From the NCBI GenBank assembly GCA_007844125.1, contig CM017564.1:24484263-24548262 (forward strand): DNA of 64,000 nt, given 5' to 3'. This DNA is from Sinonovacula constricta (lineage: Eukaryota > Mollusca > Bivalvia > Cardiida > Solecurtidae). Shown in pieces: positions 45,660-57,282 of the stretch; the stretch's first letter is position 1, and every line of letters starts with the position of its first letter. The position numbers and the translations under genes were made by a program. The notes under the pieces were generated by a model. That model ran no database searches and was not told where the DNA came from. It was given only the letters and a program-made list of their open reading frames with translations.

Positions 45660-48600
45660 TTTATATATATCTTTATTTCCTCCTTTTTATAGAAGAGTAC
45701 ATTACAAATACACATACATAAATGCAATTACAACATGAACATCTAACATGTCACAGTTAAGGTGAGTATACAAGGAAAGAAACAACAACAATGAAAAGGA
45801 TTAATATACAGCGCCAATGTACAAAAAGGCACAGATAGATGCAAACACACCCAGACAAACACACACACACACACAAGCTCGCGCGCTCACGCGTGCACGC
45901 ACGCACACACACAAAACCATACACATATATATGTTAGGAAAAAGAGATGAATAAAATATGTACATATATATGTATACAAGTGAGGAATCAGCAGTAAAGC
46001 TATTTAACGCTAATGAATACAAAAATTAATATAATTATTAATTTCACCTAATTAGATCTTGTGGAAGCAAGATCTAAACATGAAATCTTCATGAATAAAA
46101 TGTAAAAAATAAATGATATTTGATATTTTATGCACTCACAATTAAATGCTCAAACTTGCCGAAACGAAAAACAAGAAGAACGTTCATTACTAAAAATGCA
46201 TATGTTATGACTACAATTTACTTTAGTCAATACATGAACAAGAAATAGAAATTAAATGAAAGAATAGAAACAACACACATAAGTATTTACAAATGTAAAC
46301 GCTGCCATAATAAATATATATAATGAAAGACAATGCTCATGAAGTCTTCATATTTTGCTTCAAGAAGAGATGCAAGAAACGGGTTCCTTAACCCCAAATA
46401 AAGATTAACTAAGTTTGAGGTACTCATACTTAAAAGGTAATTGGATACAACACTACCAAATGTTGTAAAGAGCTTATTATAAAACATGACGCGAAGTTCG
46501 CGCATTCCTTGGCAGTCTATAATTGTGTGGTCAGCAAGTGACGTAACTAATAACAAATTATTACAATATTTACATTGGTCAATCATTAATGTTGTATACG
46601 ATATAAACTTGACAACAGCAAAACAATAAGTTAAACACTTAGGCCTTTTATAAGCAAAATACCATACATCACACAAGTCATATGAACAATGTATGCTTCT
46701 AAAACGATTAAATTCTGCCTGACATATACGGGAGAACCAATCGCTAATAACTCGAGCCCATATATGGTTTGAAACTATTTTCTTCCAATGTATCTTGCTG
46801 GGGAATTCTGCGCATGTTGCATATTGAATGAAATATTCGTCTATTCCATAGCATGACAGTGCTTTAAACACATCAGTAAAGAATCCGCTTGCATTACGGA
46901 AAAGAAAATGTTGAGAACATCTAATTCGAAACATATCTTTAATACGGAAACTACCGTTTAAGCGACACAGCTGGCCAAATAATATAAATTTTCTTTTGTC
47001 AATTTCTGCCTTGAGCGGCAGGCAACCAACAAGACTCAGTGCAACATCAGAACGAGTGGTCATAGATAAGCCTTGCATGGATTTAATGCATAGGCGATGG
47101 GCACGCTCTAGTCTAGTGATCTCGTGATCAGTTAGACCATAGATACATTCCGTACCGTAGAGTGCTCTGGGCAGAACCACACTATTGTATATGCGTTTGC
47201 AAGTAATTGGATTTAAGCGACTCTCGACGGAAGAACAATTTATTGTACAAAAAAAAAGTTTTTCGTAATTTACTAGTGAACACTTCAATTTTTTCACGCG
47301 AGCTTACGTTCTTGAATAAGGTAATACCCAAGTGGGTGTAATTGCCAACTTCACTTAAAACAGCATTACCCAATAGCCACTTTCTATTAGCTTTGGTTCC
47401 AACGTTTGTGCTTTCATTAAATACAATAATGCCACATTTTGCTGGATTATACTGATATCGCCATCTTCGTGAGTACTGGAAGCACGTATCAATCATGTGT
47501 TGTAACCCTTTTATAGACAGCGATAGCAAAAGCATATCATCGGCTACCGTAGCGGCACACATAGATTTACCATGTATAGAGAATCCAACTCCCGTGCGTT
47601 CTAGTTCTACAATTAAATCGTTAATATAAATTAAGTACAAAAAACTTGAACAAAGCCCCCCTTGTCTTGCAGACTGCTTGATAGGAAACCATTGGGACAT
47701 ATGGCCTCTATGAAGGACACAGCTATACATGTCAGTATAAAGGGAGACTAAGTTAAACCAAAGTTGTTGGGAGATATTGGTCTGAAATAATTTGTAAAAT
47801 AAGCCATTATGCCAGACTCTGTCAAATGCTTGTCTACTGTCTAAGAAACATGAATATAGTTTGCTTTTATTTTCCTTGCAGTAATCAATACATTCCTTTG
47901 TAAGATATGAGGTCATTATACATCCCACGCCTTTTTGAAAGCCTCCTTGTAACGGATGTATTTTTAAATTCATCTCTTGTTTGAGTCTACATAATATAAC
48001 AGATTCATATAGTTTTAGAATTGAGGAAGATAGAGTTATAGCTCTGTAGCTATTTGGGTCTGTTCTCTTTTTCTGTCCCCCCTTAAATAGTGTGATTATA
48101 ACGCCGCGTTTAAGGTTTATAGGAGTATGCGCATTAAAATACATTAAGTTGAAGAAGCTTACAAGCAGTGATTTTAAGTGTGGGCCGCCACACTTGATGT
48201 GTTCGGCATATACACCGTCTAATCCGCATGCTTTTCCTAGGTGTAACTGTTTGATGCCTTCATCAACCTCTAATATAGATATTGGTTTAACACCCTCTGT
48301 GGCAGTAATTGATGATCTTATACTCTGAACAAATGATGTCACGTGATTATAAAATGTAGGATCATAATCCTCGTGCTCTGTATCACTATATAGTTCGGCG
48401 AAATAACCACCCCATGCCCCGGTTATCCCATTAGGATCACGATACGTTTTGTTATTGAAAATTAATTCGCCACCTGCGAGCGATGCTTTGCGACTTGACT
48501 TAGCTTTTAAAAGTTTCCAAAATAACGGACTATTAATTGTTGCAGCATAGTCAATATCATCAAACGTTTTTCGCATGAATTTCCTAGCCTCGGTTCGATG

Positions 48601-49095
48601 ACAGCGCCTAAAGGCACGTTTTGCTAGCTTATACTGCTTGAATGAATCTGCTAATTCGCTTCTCGGCCTTCCTTCTCTTACCCAGTTATGCCGTTTGTCT
48701 TTCATTTGATTATGAAGACGTTTGAGTTCGATGCCCCAATAAGGCTTAAGATATGAACAATATTTGGTAGATGGAATGTGCGTTCTGGATGCATATGTGA
48801 TGCAGTCTACTATTTGTTGATAGAGATTGTCAATATGATCGTGAATATTACTATTTTTCTGTATGTCGATGTGACTTAGTGATCTGTTTAATTCGTCTGT
48901 AAATTTTTCACGACAGTGATCCCCTACCTTTGACCATTTAATTGGACTGAATGGGAGATTAGCTGTTTCATTTGCTGTGAACCGTAAATTTATAGACTCT
49001 ATAATTGGTCGATGACATGAAACATTAAGACAATCATCATAGTCCAAGTTATAAAACACAAGTCCTAAGCAATCCGAACATAGTTCATCTCATTC
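45660..49095 (-). mobile_element. 5'-truncated APE-type LINE (minus strand)
   Basis: The coding region 46,287-49,095 is followed on the minus strand by about 620 bp of 3' untranslated DNA containing an impure CA/CG tract (45,850-45,915). It ends in aataaagatatatataaac at about 45,660. The 5' side begins within the last part of an endonuclease, so the copy is truncated. R7 copies lie on both sides. Confidence 0.85.
46287..49059 (-). pseudogene. LINE reverse transcriptase with a single homopolymer frameshift
   Basis: The first 600 codons (49,059 down to about 47,260) hold an endonuclease stub (DDCLNVSCHRPI) and a basic linker with 'YLKPYWGIELKRLHNQMKDK'. RT motifs follow: KACGLDGVYAEHIKCGG, 'YRAITLSSSILKLYESVI', FQKGVGC, 'SCFLDSRQAFDRVWH', ARQGGLCSSFLYLIYINDL and a catalytic box VADD where YADD/FADD is usual (47,537-47,548). 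Frame changes at the nine-A run 47,249-47,257. The second frame continues with NPITCKRIYNSVVLPRALYG and a zinc-binding tail C-x2-C...H...C (QCKYCNN ... DHTIIDCQG), ending at 46,287. Both active-site Asp of the box are present and no other break is seen, so this is the least decayed RT here after allowing for truncation. Confidence 0.92.
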
Positions 49096-49169
49096 CTCTT
49101 CTTAATAATAATAATTAAATGTTGTAAAACGTATTTTCTTTAGATTCTCTAGGTCAATATTTTTATTGT

Positions 49170-49485
49170 TTGTTTGTTTATTGGGTTTATCGTCCCACCA
49201 ACAGTATTTCAGTTATCTGGAGACGGTGTCAACATGAAGCAGATATAGTGCTGCCTCCACTGTGTTAAGCATGCCGTGAACATCTAGCATGATACCACAC
49301 CCAGTCACATTATCCTGACACCGGGCCAACCAGTTGTGGAACTTATATTTGCTTGAGCGTTAGCAAGGGAGCTATACTGCAGCCATTTTTAACGACTTTG
49401 AAATGTCGCGGCCTGGGATCAAACCCGGGGCCTCCCGTACCTGGAGCCAACACTCTCTACCAGCGCTACCAGGTCCGGTCGAAAT
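49170..49485 (-). repeat. tRNA-derived SINE, family S3, copy 2 (best preserved)
   Basis: The plus strand starts gggtttatcgtcccaccaac. The reversed tRNA-like head at 49,410-49,475 reads on the minus strand as box-A-like tagcgctggtagagag and box-B-like gggtttgatcccag. It is the reference for copies at 630-890 and 27,150-27,260. Confidence 0.85.
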
Positions 49486-49504
49486 TTTTAATGTATTTTT
49501 GTAA

Positions 49505-49990
49505 TGAATGAATTAAATCATTGACTCACAGAATAAAACGCTGGCGAATGTACATAATGTATTGCCTTTTTTCAAGAAGCCAGTTTGTGGAATCCTTTCT
49601 GCCACTGAATTAACAACTGTATACGATTTTTTTAAAAGAATTTCTTAAGAACAAAATTGTAAGTATTAATGCGCCAACATTAAATATGTTTGACTGAAAT
49701 TGTAGTAATATAAATATTTGTCAAGGTTGGTATTTTAATTAAAATACCTTTGTCAACTAAAGGTTTTGCAATGCTTATAACCGAGATGTAAAGATTTCAA
49801 TTTGTGTATGGGGTAATAAGTTGACTTTGTGGAAACGTTTCATGTGCTGGTGGCGAAACATTTCCTAACGTTTGAGTTGACTCACAGAATAAAACGCTCG
49901 CGGATGTATACAATGTGTGTGCGTTTTTTTTTTAAGAATCGCCACTTTGTGGGACCCTTCCTGCTTATGGCAGGCCACTGAATAGCCTAG
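49505..49990 (+). repeat. Partial tandem duplication plus dispersed repeat R7, copy 2
   Basis: The block 'ttgactcacagaataaaacgct' with following ttttt and ccactgaat appears at 49,518-49,605 and again at 49,873-49,985 (period about 355 bp). Between them, 49,605-49,815 is R7, matching 45,440-45,655. Confidence 0.75.
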
Positions 49991-50189
49991 TGACTGAATC
50001 TATCTCTATTATCTTATTATTTAGTAAACTTTTTTCATAGATCACTCCTTTCCCTTATGTTACTACTTTTACATGCATCTAATTAAGTCAAGAAAGAACG
50101 CAGAATTTACTTAAAGTATGTTTGATCGGAATATGGTTATAAACTTGTTGGCCACGTACAGTGTCGCTTACACCCTTTATACCAACCTA
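49991..50189. other. Intergenic, nothing recognised
   Basis: AT-rich sequence. Confidence 0.4.
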
Positions 50190-50345
50190 CGATCACAGGC
50201 GGCTAGCTGACAAAGCCACCGACCGTAGTGGGCAATCGACCGTAGAAGATAAGCAAAATCGGCAACCGACCGTAGAAAGTAACCGACTGTACAGTGTAGA
50301 CGAAATTGGCAACAGACCGTAGAGGAAAACCGGCCGTAGAACAAT
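50190..50345 (+). repeat. Cluster of imperfect cgaccgtag words
   Basis: Six or seven spaced variants of 'ggcaaccgaccgtagaa' within 150 bp (for example at 50,219, 50,229, 50,258, 50,313 and 50,331). The spacing is irregular, so it is an old or interrupted short tandem repeat. Confidence 0.7.
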
Positions 50346-50392
50346 GTGTCAACACAAGACTAAACGAATAATCTGTGTGAAAGCACTCAAAG

Positions 50393-50668
50393 GGATGGAG
50401 ATAAGCCGGCATTTTTGCCGATACTGCCGACGACATTTATATCATTATAGCACAGGGGCACTTATGAGGTGCCCAGGGACTGAACCAGGCCGGTCCATTT
50501 TACTGACACCGACGAGTCAGGCGTAATGCTGTCCACTTAGCCCCGAGCGTTAGGAGGGAAGCCACTTCTACCAACTATAAAGTCTTTGGGTTGACCCGGC
50601 CGGGGATCGAACCCACGACCTCCCGATCCGCAAGCCGACGCTCTACCACCTGAGCTTTTGCGGCCGGT
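50393..50668 (-). repeat. tRNA-derived SINE, family S1, copy B (best preserved)
   Basis: On the minus strand the head starts ggccgcaaaagctcaggtgg, with box-A-like agctcaggtggtagagc and box-B-like gggttcgatcccc. The body includes gcctgactcgtcggtgtca and ggcacctcataagtgcccc, and ends near gccggcttatctccatccc. Same family as 5,085 and 57,283. Confidence 0.92.
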
Positions 50669-51214
50669 GCACTCAAGGGATTATGGACAGTAAAGCCATG
50701 GCATCTATTTTATTCATAACCATTGTCGTGCAGTTTAGCTACATGATTTGAGGACATGTGGCACTCCTTATTCTTTAGCAATTTAAAGAAATGAAAGATG
50801 GGCGGACCAACCCTGAAAATTTTTAATGAGTTTATCCCATTCATGTAATTTAATGTAAAAAATAGTCCGTTCTAAAGCTGTTAAACAAACCTGGTTACGT
50901 ACGTTGAAAGCGGTAGTAGGCTTCAAAACTTATTTAATGTTTTATTTTTAATATAATCAACAAATGACTATTATTACGTGTTATATGTTATTTAAACTTT
51001 ACTAAATACAAATAAACGTTTTATTAAAAGGAAATATAGCTCTATTACCGATTTTATATTAATAAGAATATATGGCAAAGTCCTATGTACATTGAAACAC
51101 ATACGAAACCTTGAAAAGGCACAGGACAGAGGTATTCACATGCAAGCCAATTGTAAAAGTAAAAAAATCTGCGATGAGGTATTTAACAAAAAGAGTTAAC
51201 CCGGCAGTTATCGA
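50669..51214. other. Intergenic with a short shared block
   Basis: Positions 50,796-50,840 (gggcggaccaaccctgaaaa ... tttatccc) match 52,748-52,787. Nothing else recognised. Confidence 0.45.
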
Positions 51215-51430
51215 CTTGGAACGGTCAGTCGGCAAAAAGGACCGACTGAGGTGCTTAAACCGGGTTTACAAAGTTCTAATCTCGCTCTTCCTGATGGTTT
51301 TCTCAAATACAAGCAATGAAAAGAAAACCGATCCATTTAAATAAATGTCAAAGCGCTGACGTTTTGTTTGACAAGTTATGACGAAATAAGTGACGTCATT
51401 GGAAAATAATGTCCACAAAGTGTTGAGAAT
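51215..51430 (+). repeat. Dispersed repeat R3, copy 2
   Basis: Same order as 32,930-33,150: ggaacggtcagtcggcaaaa, 'gaccgactgaggtgcttaaa', caagcaatgaaaagaaaacc, 'gctgacgttttg', 'aataatgtccaca'. Confidence 0.78.
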
Positions 51431-51765
51431 AGAGATGAGTCAGTCGTTGTATTCGTTTGTCTTGGATCTATCGTGAAATTTAATAACTGTTTAACGTGTT
51501 AAGTTTACATCACCTTGAATGCTAAGGAGAAAGCAAAAGAAAGCTACTTCTAGGGGTGGAAATCACATAGACCTAGGTCACCGAGGATAAGGGTCATTTT
51601 CATTAATTATACATGATGCATCCACAGTTATTTCGAAAACATGTACTTTTAATCAATCAATATTACATTTATTCTCAGAAGTTGACTTAACGTAAGTATG
51701 GCTACTAGTCAGATCAATCGTTCAGGTAATGGACCATTTTAAACCACATAAGTTGACTAAGTCAG
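51431..51765. other. Intergenic, nothing recognised
   Basis: No feature recognised. Confidence 0.4.
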
Positions 51766-52330
51766 CCAGCGGTGGTATCCGACAGTTTGGATCAAATATT
51801 TTTGTCTCAAATAACCAAATCAGTCATTGTTACCTGAAAAGGCTCAGCAAAATGTGTTTATTGGTGACCTAGATCTTTGTGAATGGCGAAGCATAATGCC
51901 ACGCTCGTTATTGCAAGCAGGTATTTCCTCTCTGATCTCTGCAGAGATAGCTATTTTAAAACTAAGAAAACCACGTAACAACTTACTTTTGAAAACGAAT
52001 TACATCGTCATCTGTGTAGTCCGCTCTGACGTCTTATCGTTTTTTAGCAGAGATCTCTACCGTGTATTTAACAATTTGGACAGAAATGATATTTAGAGTG
52101 CTGTTTGCCGCAGTATTTAGTGGCTTACAATGTCGGCAGTCTGCAAAATCGTCTTTACTTTACGAAACTATGAGTGCATGAATGTTATGAAATTATGCCT
52201 AAATCCCCCAGAAAAAATTGAAAATATTGTTACGTGCATTTGATGTAAACAAACTGTCGGATACCACCTTTAGAAATGTGGTCATAAGGAAACGTGGACT
52301 GTCTTACATGCAACTCCCAGCGGGCAAAAT
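51766..52330 (+). repeat. Dispersed repeat R5, copy 1 (most complete)
   Basis: Contains ggtatccgacagtttggatc, 'aaatcagtcattgttacctg', gtgtttattggtgacct, 'ctgcagagatagctatttt', aaaaccacgtaac, ctctgacgtc, 'agcagagatctctaccgtg' and aaactgtcggataccacctt. Related copies are at 55,140-57,830 (broken), 60,290-60,790 (inverted) and 34,490-34,555 (end only). Both borders carry a gtcggatacc/ggtatccgac word, that is, short inverted ends. Non-coding, class unknown. Confidence 0.75.
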
Positions 52331-52788
52331 GTACACAACTCCGAACAGGTGTAACTTGGGGAAACAGTTTTAAATACACGTATTCATTTAAATACTTGTA
52401 TTTATAAGGACGCGTTGCAATAAGTCATGTTTGGCATTAAGTTAAAAGGCACCGTGTGCTGTCTCGCTCAAATCCTTCTCACTACTTTACTAGTATGCTA
52501 CCTGTAGTTGATTGGAGGTTTTGGGAGGGTAGGTGGACACAACCGTAGAACAAGCAATGTTATATACATGTACTAACATGTTCGTCCGTATCTCTAATTT
52601 GTGGATCTCTTAGATCTCTATCTAATGTCTTCAACTAATTATCATATAACTAAAAGCTATTTAATATGGTAATATTACATTACACTAGGTGTACTTCATT
52701 CCCAGTAGGCCTATTGTTTGCCCTGTTGGCTTACCAAAGAGGAGGTAGGGTGGGCCAACCCTGAAGAATTTTAATGTGTTTATCCAAC
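52331..52788. other. Intergenic with a short shared block
   Basis: Only the block at 52,748-52,787, shared with 50,796-50,840, was recognised. Confidence 0.4.
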
Positions 52789-52866
52789 TGAGGTATGAAT
52801 GCATTTTCTTTTACTGAGGAATGAATGCATTTTCTTTTACTGAGGGATGAATGCATTTTCTTTTAC
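52789..52866 (+). repeat. 26-bp tandem repeat, exactly three units
   Basis: Three copies of tgagg(t/a/g)atgaatgcat followed by tttcttttac, differing at a single position. Confidence 0.97.
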
Positions 52867-53352
52867 CTTGCTTGGACCGGCGCACAATAGGTTTTTGTAT
52901 GGTAGCGCGCACACAGGTAGTACAACACAAAGGTAGAACAACATAGCAATAAATCTCATTATGGCACACAGTTGATTGGGACTGAAATTTTATATTGCCT
53001 ATAAATAAAATGTAGTGAACAATTGACAGTAATGCAAAGTCATTGACATAGACCTCCTCCTGGCATGCCTTTCAATATCATCCAATATGCCACATATGTA
53101 AATGGTTTACTTTTAAATGAACACAAAATCTTACCAATTATTTACCGAAAAAAATAAATACTTCAATATATAAATATTTTTGTACTTTGCTCATTTCGAA
53201 AGTTACTGTATTTATTTTAAAGCGGTACCAACGCCAGTGAAGACATAAATATTGTTTTTGTATGGTACGATCTTAACTGACATCTTAGAAAAAAGAATGC
53301 TATGTGATTAACACCGAAGCGGTGTGGGGCATACAGACAACACTATGTAATA
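52867..53352. other. Intergenic, nothing recognised
   Basis: AT-rich sequence. Confidence 0.4.
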
Positions 53353-53456
53353 GTTAGAACATATTAAGTCGATTTTTAATGGTTAAGAAGGGGCGGAGCG
53401 AGCGACAGCGAGCGAGCTCCTTCTTAGCCATTAAAAATCGACTTAATATGTTCTAA
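53353..53456. repeat. Near-perfect foldback with 38-bp arms
   Basis: Arm 1 runs from ttagaacatattaagtcgat to aagaagg; arm 2 (53,419-53,456) is its reverse complement with one mismatch. The 26-bp loop is a GC-rich agcgagcga tandem in an otherwise AT-rich area. It could extrude as a cruciform or be the end-pair of a foldback element. Confidence 0.93.
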
Positions 53457-54263
53457 CTTACTTAGAATATAACCTACATTTTTATTGGTCGATTCAAAAG
53501 TCATGAAACTACGTCACTCTTCCTGAATGCTGTGTAATCACGTCATCTGTGTTTTAGGATAGTCGTGTGAAATGGATATTAAATTTGACCTAGGCGATCT
53601 TGATTTATTGTTTATAAAGAAAATAAACGGCCAGCTGACATTACTACAGATTCTACTGTAAAATTAGTGTTGCCTGATTCAGTCGAGAAAGTTGTTTTAA
53701 TTAAGGGTGACAGAAAAATTGAAGTAACAATATGAATGATGGTGGGTGGAAAATGATCAGAAGTAAACTGTAATGGACCGAATGGTCTGATTTGGGAGAT
53801 GTTTTGTTATTCAGTTAATATTTGCTAACGATTATCAATTTTGTTCCATTTTTTTACCTGTAAAAAAACAGGCTGTATCTATTTGAACCGATTGTATTAC
53901 ATGCGGTATTGTTTATGCAGTAGATCTACACTGAACTGGTTTGATTACATAGTTAAATGTTCCATTGTTTGTATAAAATAAACGAATATAAATGTTCCAT
54001 TGTTTTTATAAAATAAACGAATAAACAATCGTTTTCATTTCCAACACTTTTAACATGGTGCCGTACACGAATGGCATTACTTTAATGTGTAAGTTAGCCT
54101 TATTTGGCAATGTTTACTACAAACGTACGAGAGGCGGAGCTAAACTGTCCCGCCAAATAGTCACGTGCTTTAAAATAGATCCATGCTCTTAATAATTAAG
54201 AGCGTCACTTAATGAAGGTTTATCTGAAAGCTGATTGGTGGAAAATGTAGGTCATATTCTAAG
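53457..54263. mobile_element. Probable non-autonomous DNA element with inverted ends
   Basis: The left side, cttagaatataacctacatt, and the right side read inward, cttagaatatgacctacatt, match over about 20 bp plus ccaatcag/cgaccaat similarity. The interior has no coding match and carries a tandem 'atgttccattgttt' duplication (53,957-54,020). No clear target duplication was found, and the adjoining foldback may belong to it. Confidence 0.65.
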
Positions 54264-54344
54264 TGGAGCGATACACACAGCTTTGTCAATAACAATGTCA
54301 ATCAAGAATAGTGTTAATTTGCAAACAATGGAAACAGCCTAAAT

Positions 54345-54920
54345 GGCTGGTATCCAAAAGTTTGGACCGAAGTTTTTTTCCTCACATTGTAATGTACAGT
54401 AGTACATCAGCGTTAAGGATACGCTAGTCAGGTTAAGGGTTGTTTACCGTTGTGGTTTTGATGACGTAGCATTCGCGTAACTGCTAGAAGAAAAGGATCA
54501 TGCTAGAAAGTTCAGTTGTTTATTTTTAACTGGTTTTCGAGAATGTTCTGGGTACGTGAATGTTCTGGAAATTCTTTGAGAATATATAACATTGGGCGCA
54601 TTTACCTAATTAAAGTTAAGTTTGGAAGTCTGAATAAAAAGTTTGCTTTAGAGATTGGACATATCGTTTGGAAATACTTGCAGCTTCTATCTTAAATCTT
54701 TCTGTGTTGGAACTTACGTGGACTTACTATATTCTACAGTGATATAAATATTAAAGTGTTGAATTTGGAATTATATTATTTACATTCGTGTTTTGTTTTA
54801 CCTTTGGATTATTTCAACTGTGCTTATCTACGAGGACATTCTACCAATAACTCTTCAGGATTATTCGACGTTGGATTATTTATTGGACTGTTAAAGGGAC
54901 ACCTCTTAAAGGGACAAACT
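54345..54920 (+). other. Possible solo-LTR-like segment
   Basis: A dense gaatgttctgg/agaatgttctgg region (54,539-54,570) is followed by a TATATAA box (about 54,583) and a pyrimidine-rich stretch ending in two aaagggaca words (54,894-54,917). This layout resembles a retroelement promoter. No second LTR, primer-binding site or target duplication was found. Confidence 0.3.
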
Positions 54921-55377
54921 GTAAGCTAATATTTATTTTGCTTTCTGAAATTTTGTCTCATTTATTTGTTGTCGTTTGATTACGCCATAGATTTAATTGT
55001 TTATTAAAATAAAACATTATTGTACTAGTTTGTTGATGGCTTGTTCTTTCTTTTACACCATTTCGTCGTTTAGTAAACGTGCCATTTTATAAATAAACTT
55101 ATATAGCGACACCGACACCGGTAACCAGATAAAAAATTGTTACCAGGGAAGGTCCTCCAAACTGCTGTTTATTGATGTCCGAGGTCTATAAAAACAGTGA
55201 AGCATAAATCCCTAATCGTCATTGCAAACAGGGATTTCCTAGCTGAGCCACGCTGCAGAGAAAGCTATTTTTATTCTAAGCAAACAACGTTTTAAAGGTC
55301 ATATCCGACTGTTTTGACCAATATTTATGTTGCTAAGTTACGAAATAAGCCATTGTTACCTGAAAATGTGTTCATTG

Positions 55378-57000
55378 CAGGGCTCGACATTAACTTTTTT
55401 GAGAGCTGGGCCAGTGGTCCAGTAACTTAGAAAACTTACTAGACCTGACCAAAACTGGACTAGACCAAAATGTAAAACGCATTATACACATACAAGCATA
55501 CTTAAATCAAATTGTTATGTGAGTTCAAGCATTGTGTTGAAATAACATACCAATTTAACCAAGTATGAGATATTTATGACTAGAAAATTAGTATGAAACT
55601 TAATATTCTATTAATGCAACTAAGGTATGATTATACATATTTTTAGTCTAATATAGGTATCATACATTGGTACTTATATGATAGAAAGTTAAGTATGACC
55701 ATAACTACATGACTAGATGTTTTCACACAACTGAACAGGCTAGACTCACATGACTGATTGTCAACCTGCTTTATTTATTTCCCCGGTATAGGATGCAACA
55801 AAAGTAGTGAGCGGTGAGCTGTACTTAAGATCATATTTCCGTTGGTGAGATATATGTGATTCAGATTTAGAATGCCCCTTTATATTATTGTTTCTGAAAT
55901 TGTCCGTACCGACGACAAATCCTCCACACTCTTCATACTATCTGCATGTCTTACAAAACATAACAATGCTCTTTTCTTCAAAATCTAGCCAACTAAACTC
56001 ATCTGTTGGACAAACCGATCTTATCTGCTTTGTTTTGTCATACAGTTTCTTTGAAGCATCCTTCCTCATTTGTTTCGTATTGTTACCTATTTGTTATCTC
56101 GAAAAACCAAACTTAAGTTTCTCGACGTTTTTGTGTCATCTGCGCAAAGTGCGTTATAAACAAACCGTATAATAGTTTGTTGTCGTAATACTTGGGATTT
56201 CAGCAGTACAGATAGTATTTGTGCATTTGTATCCCTCGCATTTTTATTTAAATATTATAAATAATAATAGGAAAGTTCCGTAAACATTAGAAACTATCCT
56301 GCTTAACAATAAGTATTACGACGTTGGATATTTGACAAGTGCGTGGGAGAAAAAGCAATCGGAACACCTCAGATAATTCACGAATCATCTCTCGGGTGTA
56401 TGTAGGTAGTCGGATCACCTCGGCCATTTCAATAAATGGGACTGCTTTTGTGACAGACGTCAAAACAAAGATGGCAGCTCGGATGACGGCTTACTGCAGT
56501 ATCATCCAGGTTTAATTTACCCACCGCAGCAGACATGCAGCTGTCAAACGATGCCGTTGTTCATGTTTTGTGCGAACTACGTTTTAGGCATATTCTTCTG
56601 ACGAACAAAACGATCGTGATTTCATTAAGTCTCATTGCACCAGATACAGTCGAGGGATGATTGTCCCGAGGACGTAATTACCCGAGGAGTTCCGATTAGG
56701 GGAAAAGCCTCGTTCTGAAAGCAGAAGCCAATCAGTGAACGCATGTTACTAAATATACTGCTAAATATAGCACACTCGGGTTTCCCAAGAAACTGTATCG
56801 ACAAACGTCAATGGTTTGACCGAGTTTAACCATTATAAATATTATTCTTTTTTACTTTTGATTCATTCATGGCGGATTTACGGCGGACTTTGTCCGATTT
56901 AGAACACGACCAGTTGGTCCAGCTAGCCCAGGACTTAGCTAGACCAGACTACCGATCTACTAGTGAATGTCGTTCGGTCGGTCCTTAATGTCGAACCCTG
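55378..57000. mobile_element. hAT-like element, 1,623 bp, perfect 8-bp target duplication
   Basis: Ends cagggctcgacattaa and, inward from the right, cagggttcgacattaa (15 of 16 match). It is flanked by gttcattg on both sides (55,370-55,377; 57,001-57,008). CAGGG ends and an 8-bp duplication are diagnostic for hAT. Subterminal ctagacc/ggtccag words repeat near both ends (55,408-55,470 and 56,908-56,965). No transposase domain was recognised; the 94-codon frame at 55,888-56,172 has hydrophobic stretches but no known motif. It contains a Mutator-like element. Confidence 0.9.
56356..56698. mobile_element. Mutator-like non-autonomous element, family U1, copy 2 (nested in hAT)
   Basis: 343 bp, ends caatcggaacacctcagata and, inward from the right, (t)aatcggaactcctcgggta. 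The body parallels 14,050-14,407: tcggccatttcaataaatgg, cagctgtcaaacgatgccgt, 'gttttgtgcgaacta'. The flanking sequence suggests an imperfect duplication (ggagaaaaag / ggggaaaagc) but this is weak. Confidence 0.82.
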
Positions 57001-57282
57001 GTTCATTGACGTCCTAAAACTGTGTGAACAGTCAAGCATAAATCCCAAATCGTCATGGCAAAAAAATGTATTTCTTATCCGAACCATGCTGCAGAGAAAG
57101 TTATTTGAAGCTTTGAAAACCACGTGACCACTTACTTTTGAGATCACGTTATATAACCATTGGGGAAATCCACTTTGACGTCGATATCTATTTTTAGCAA
57201 AGTGTTTGTACAAAAGTTATGCCCAAATTCCCCAAAGCAGTGGTTCGATATTGTTATATATATTTGATATAGGCAAGCTGTC

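Noticed and set aside
50575..50668. tRNA gene on the minus strand
   Set aside because: Good A and B boxes, but no closing acceptor stem and a SINE body follows; two other copies share that body.
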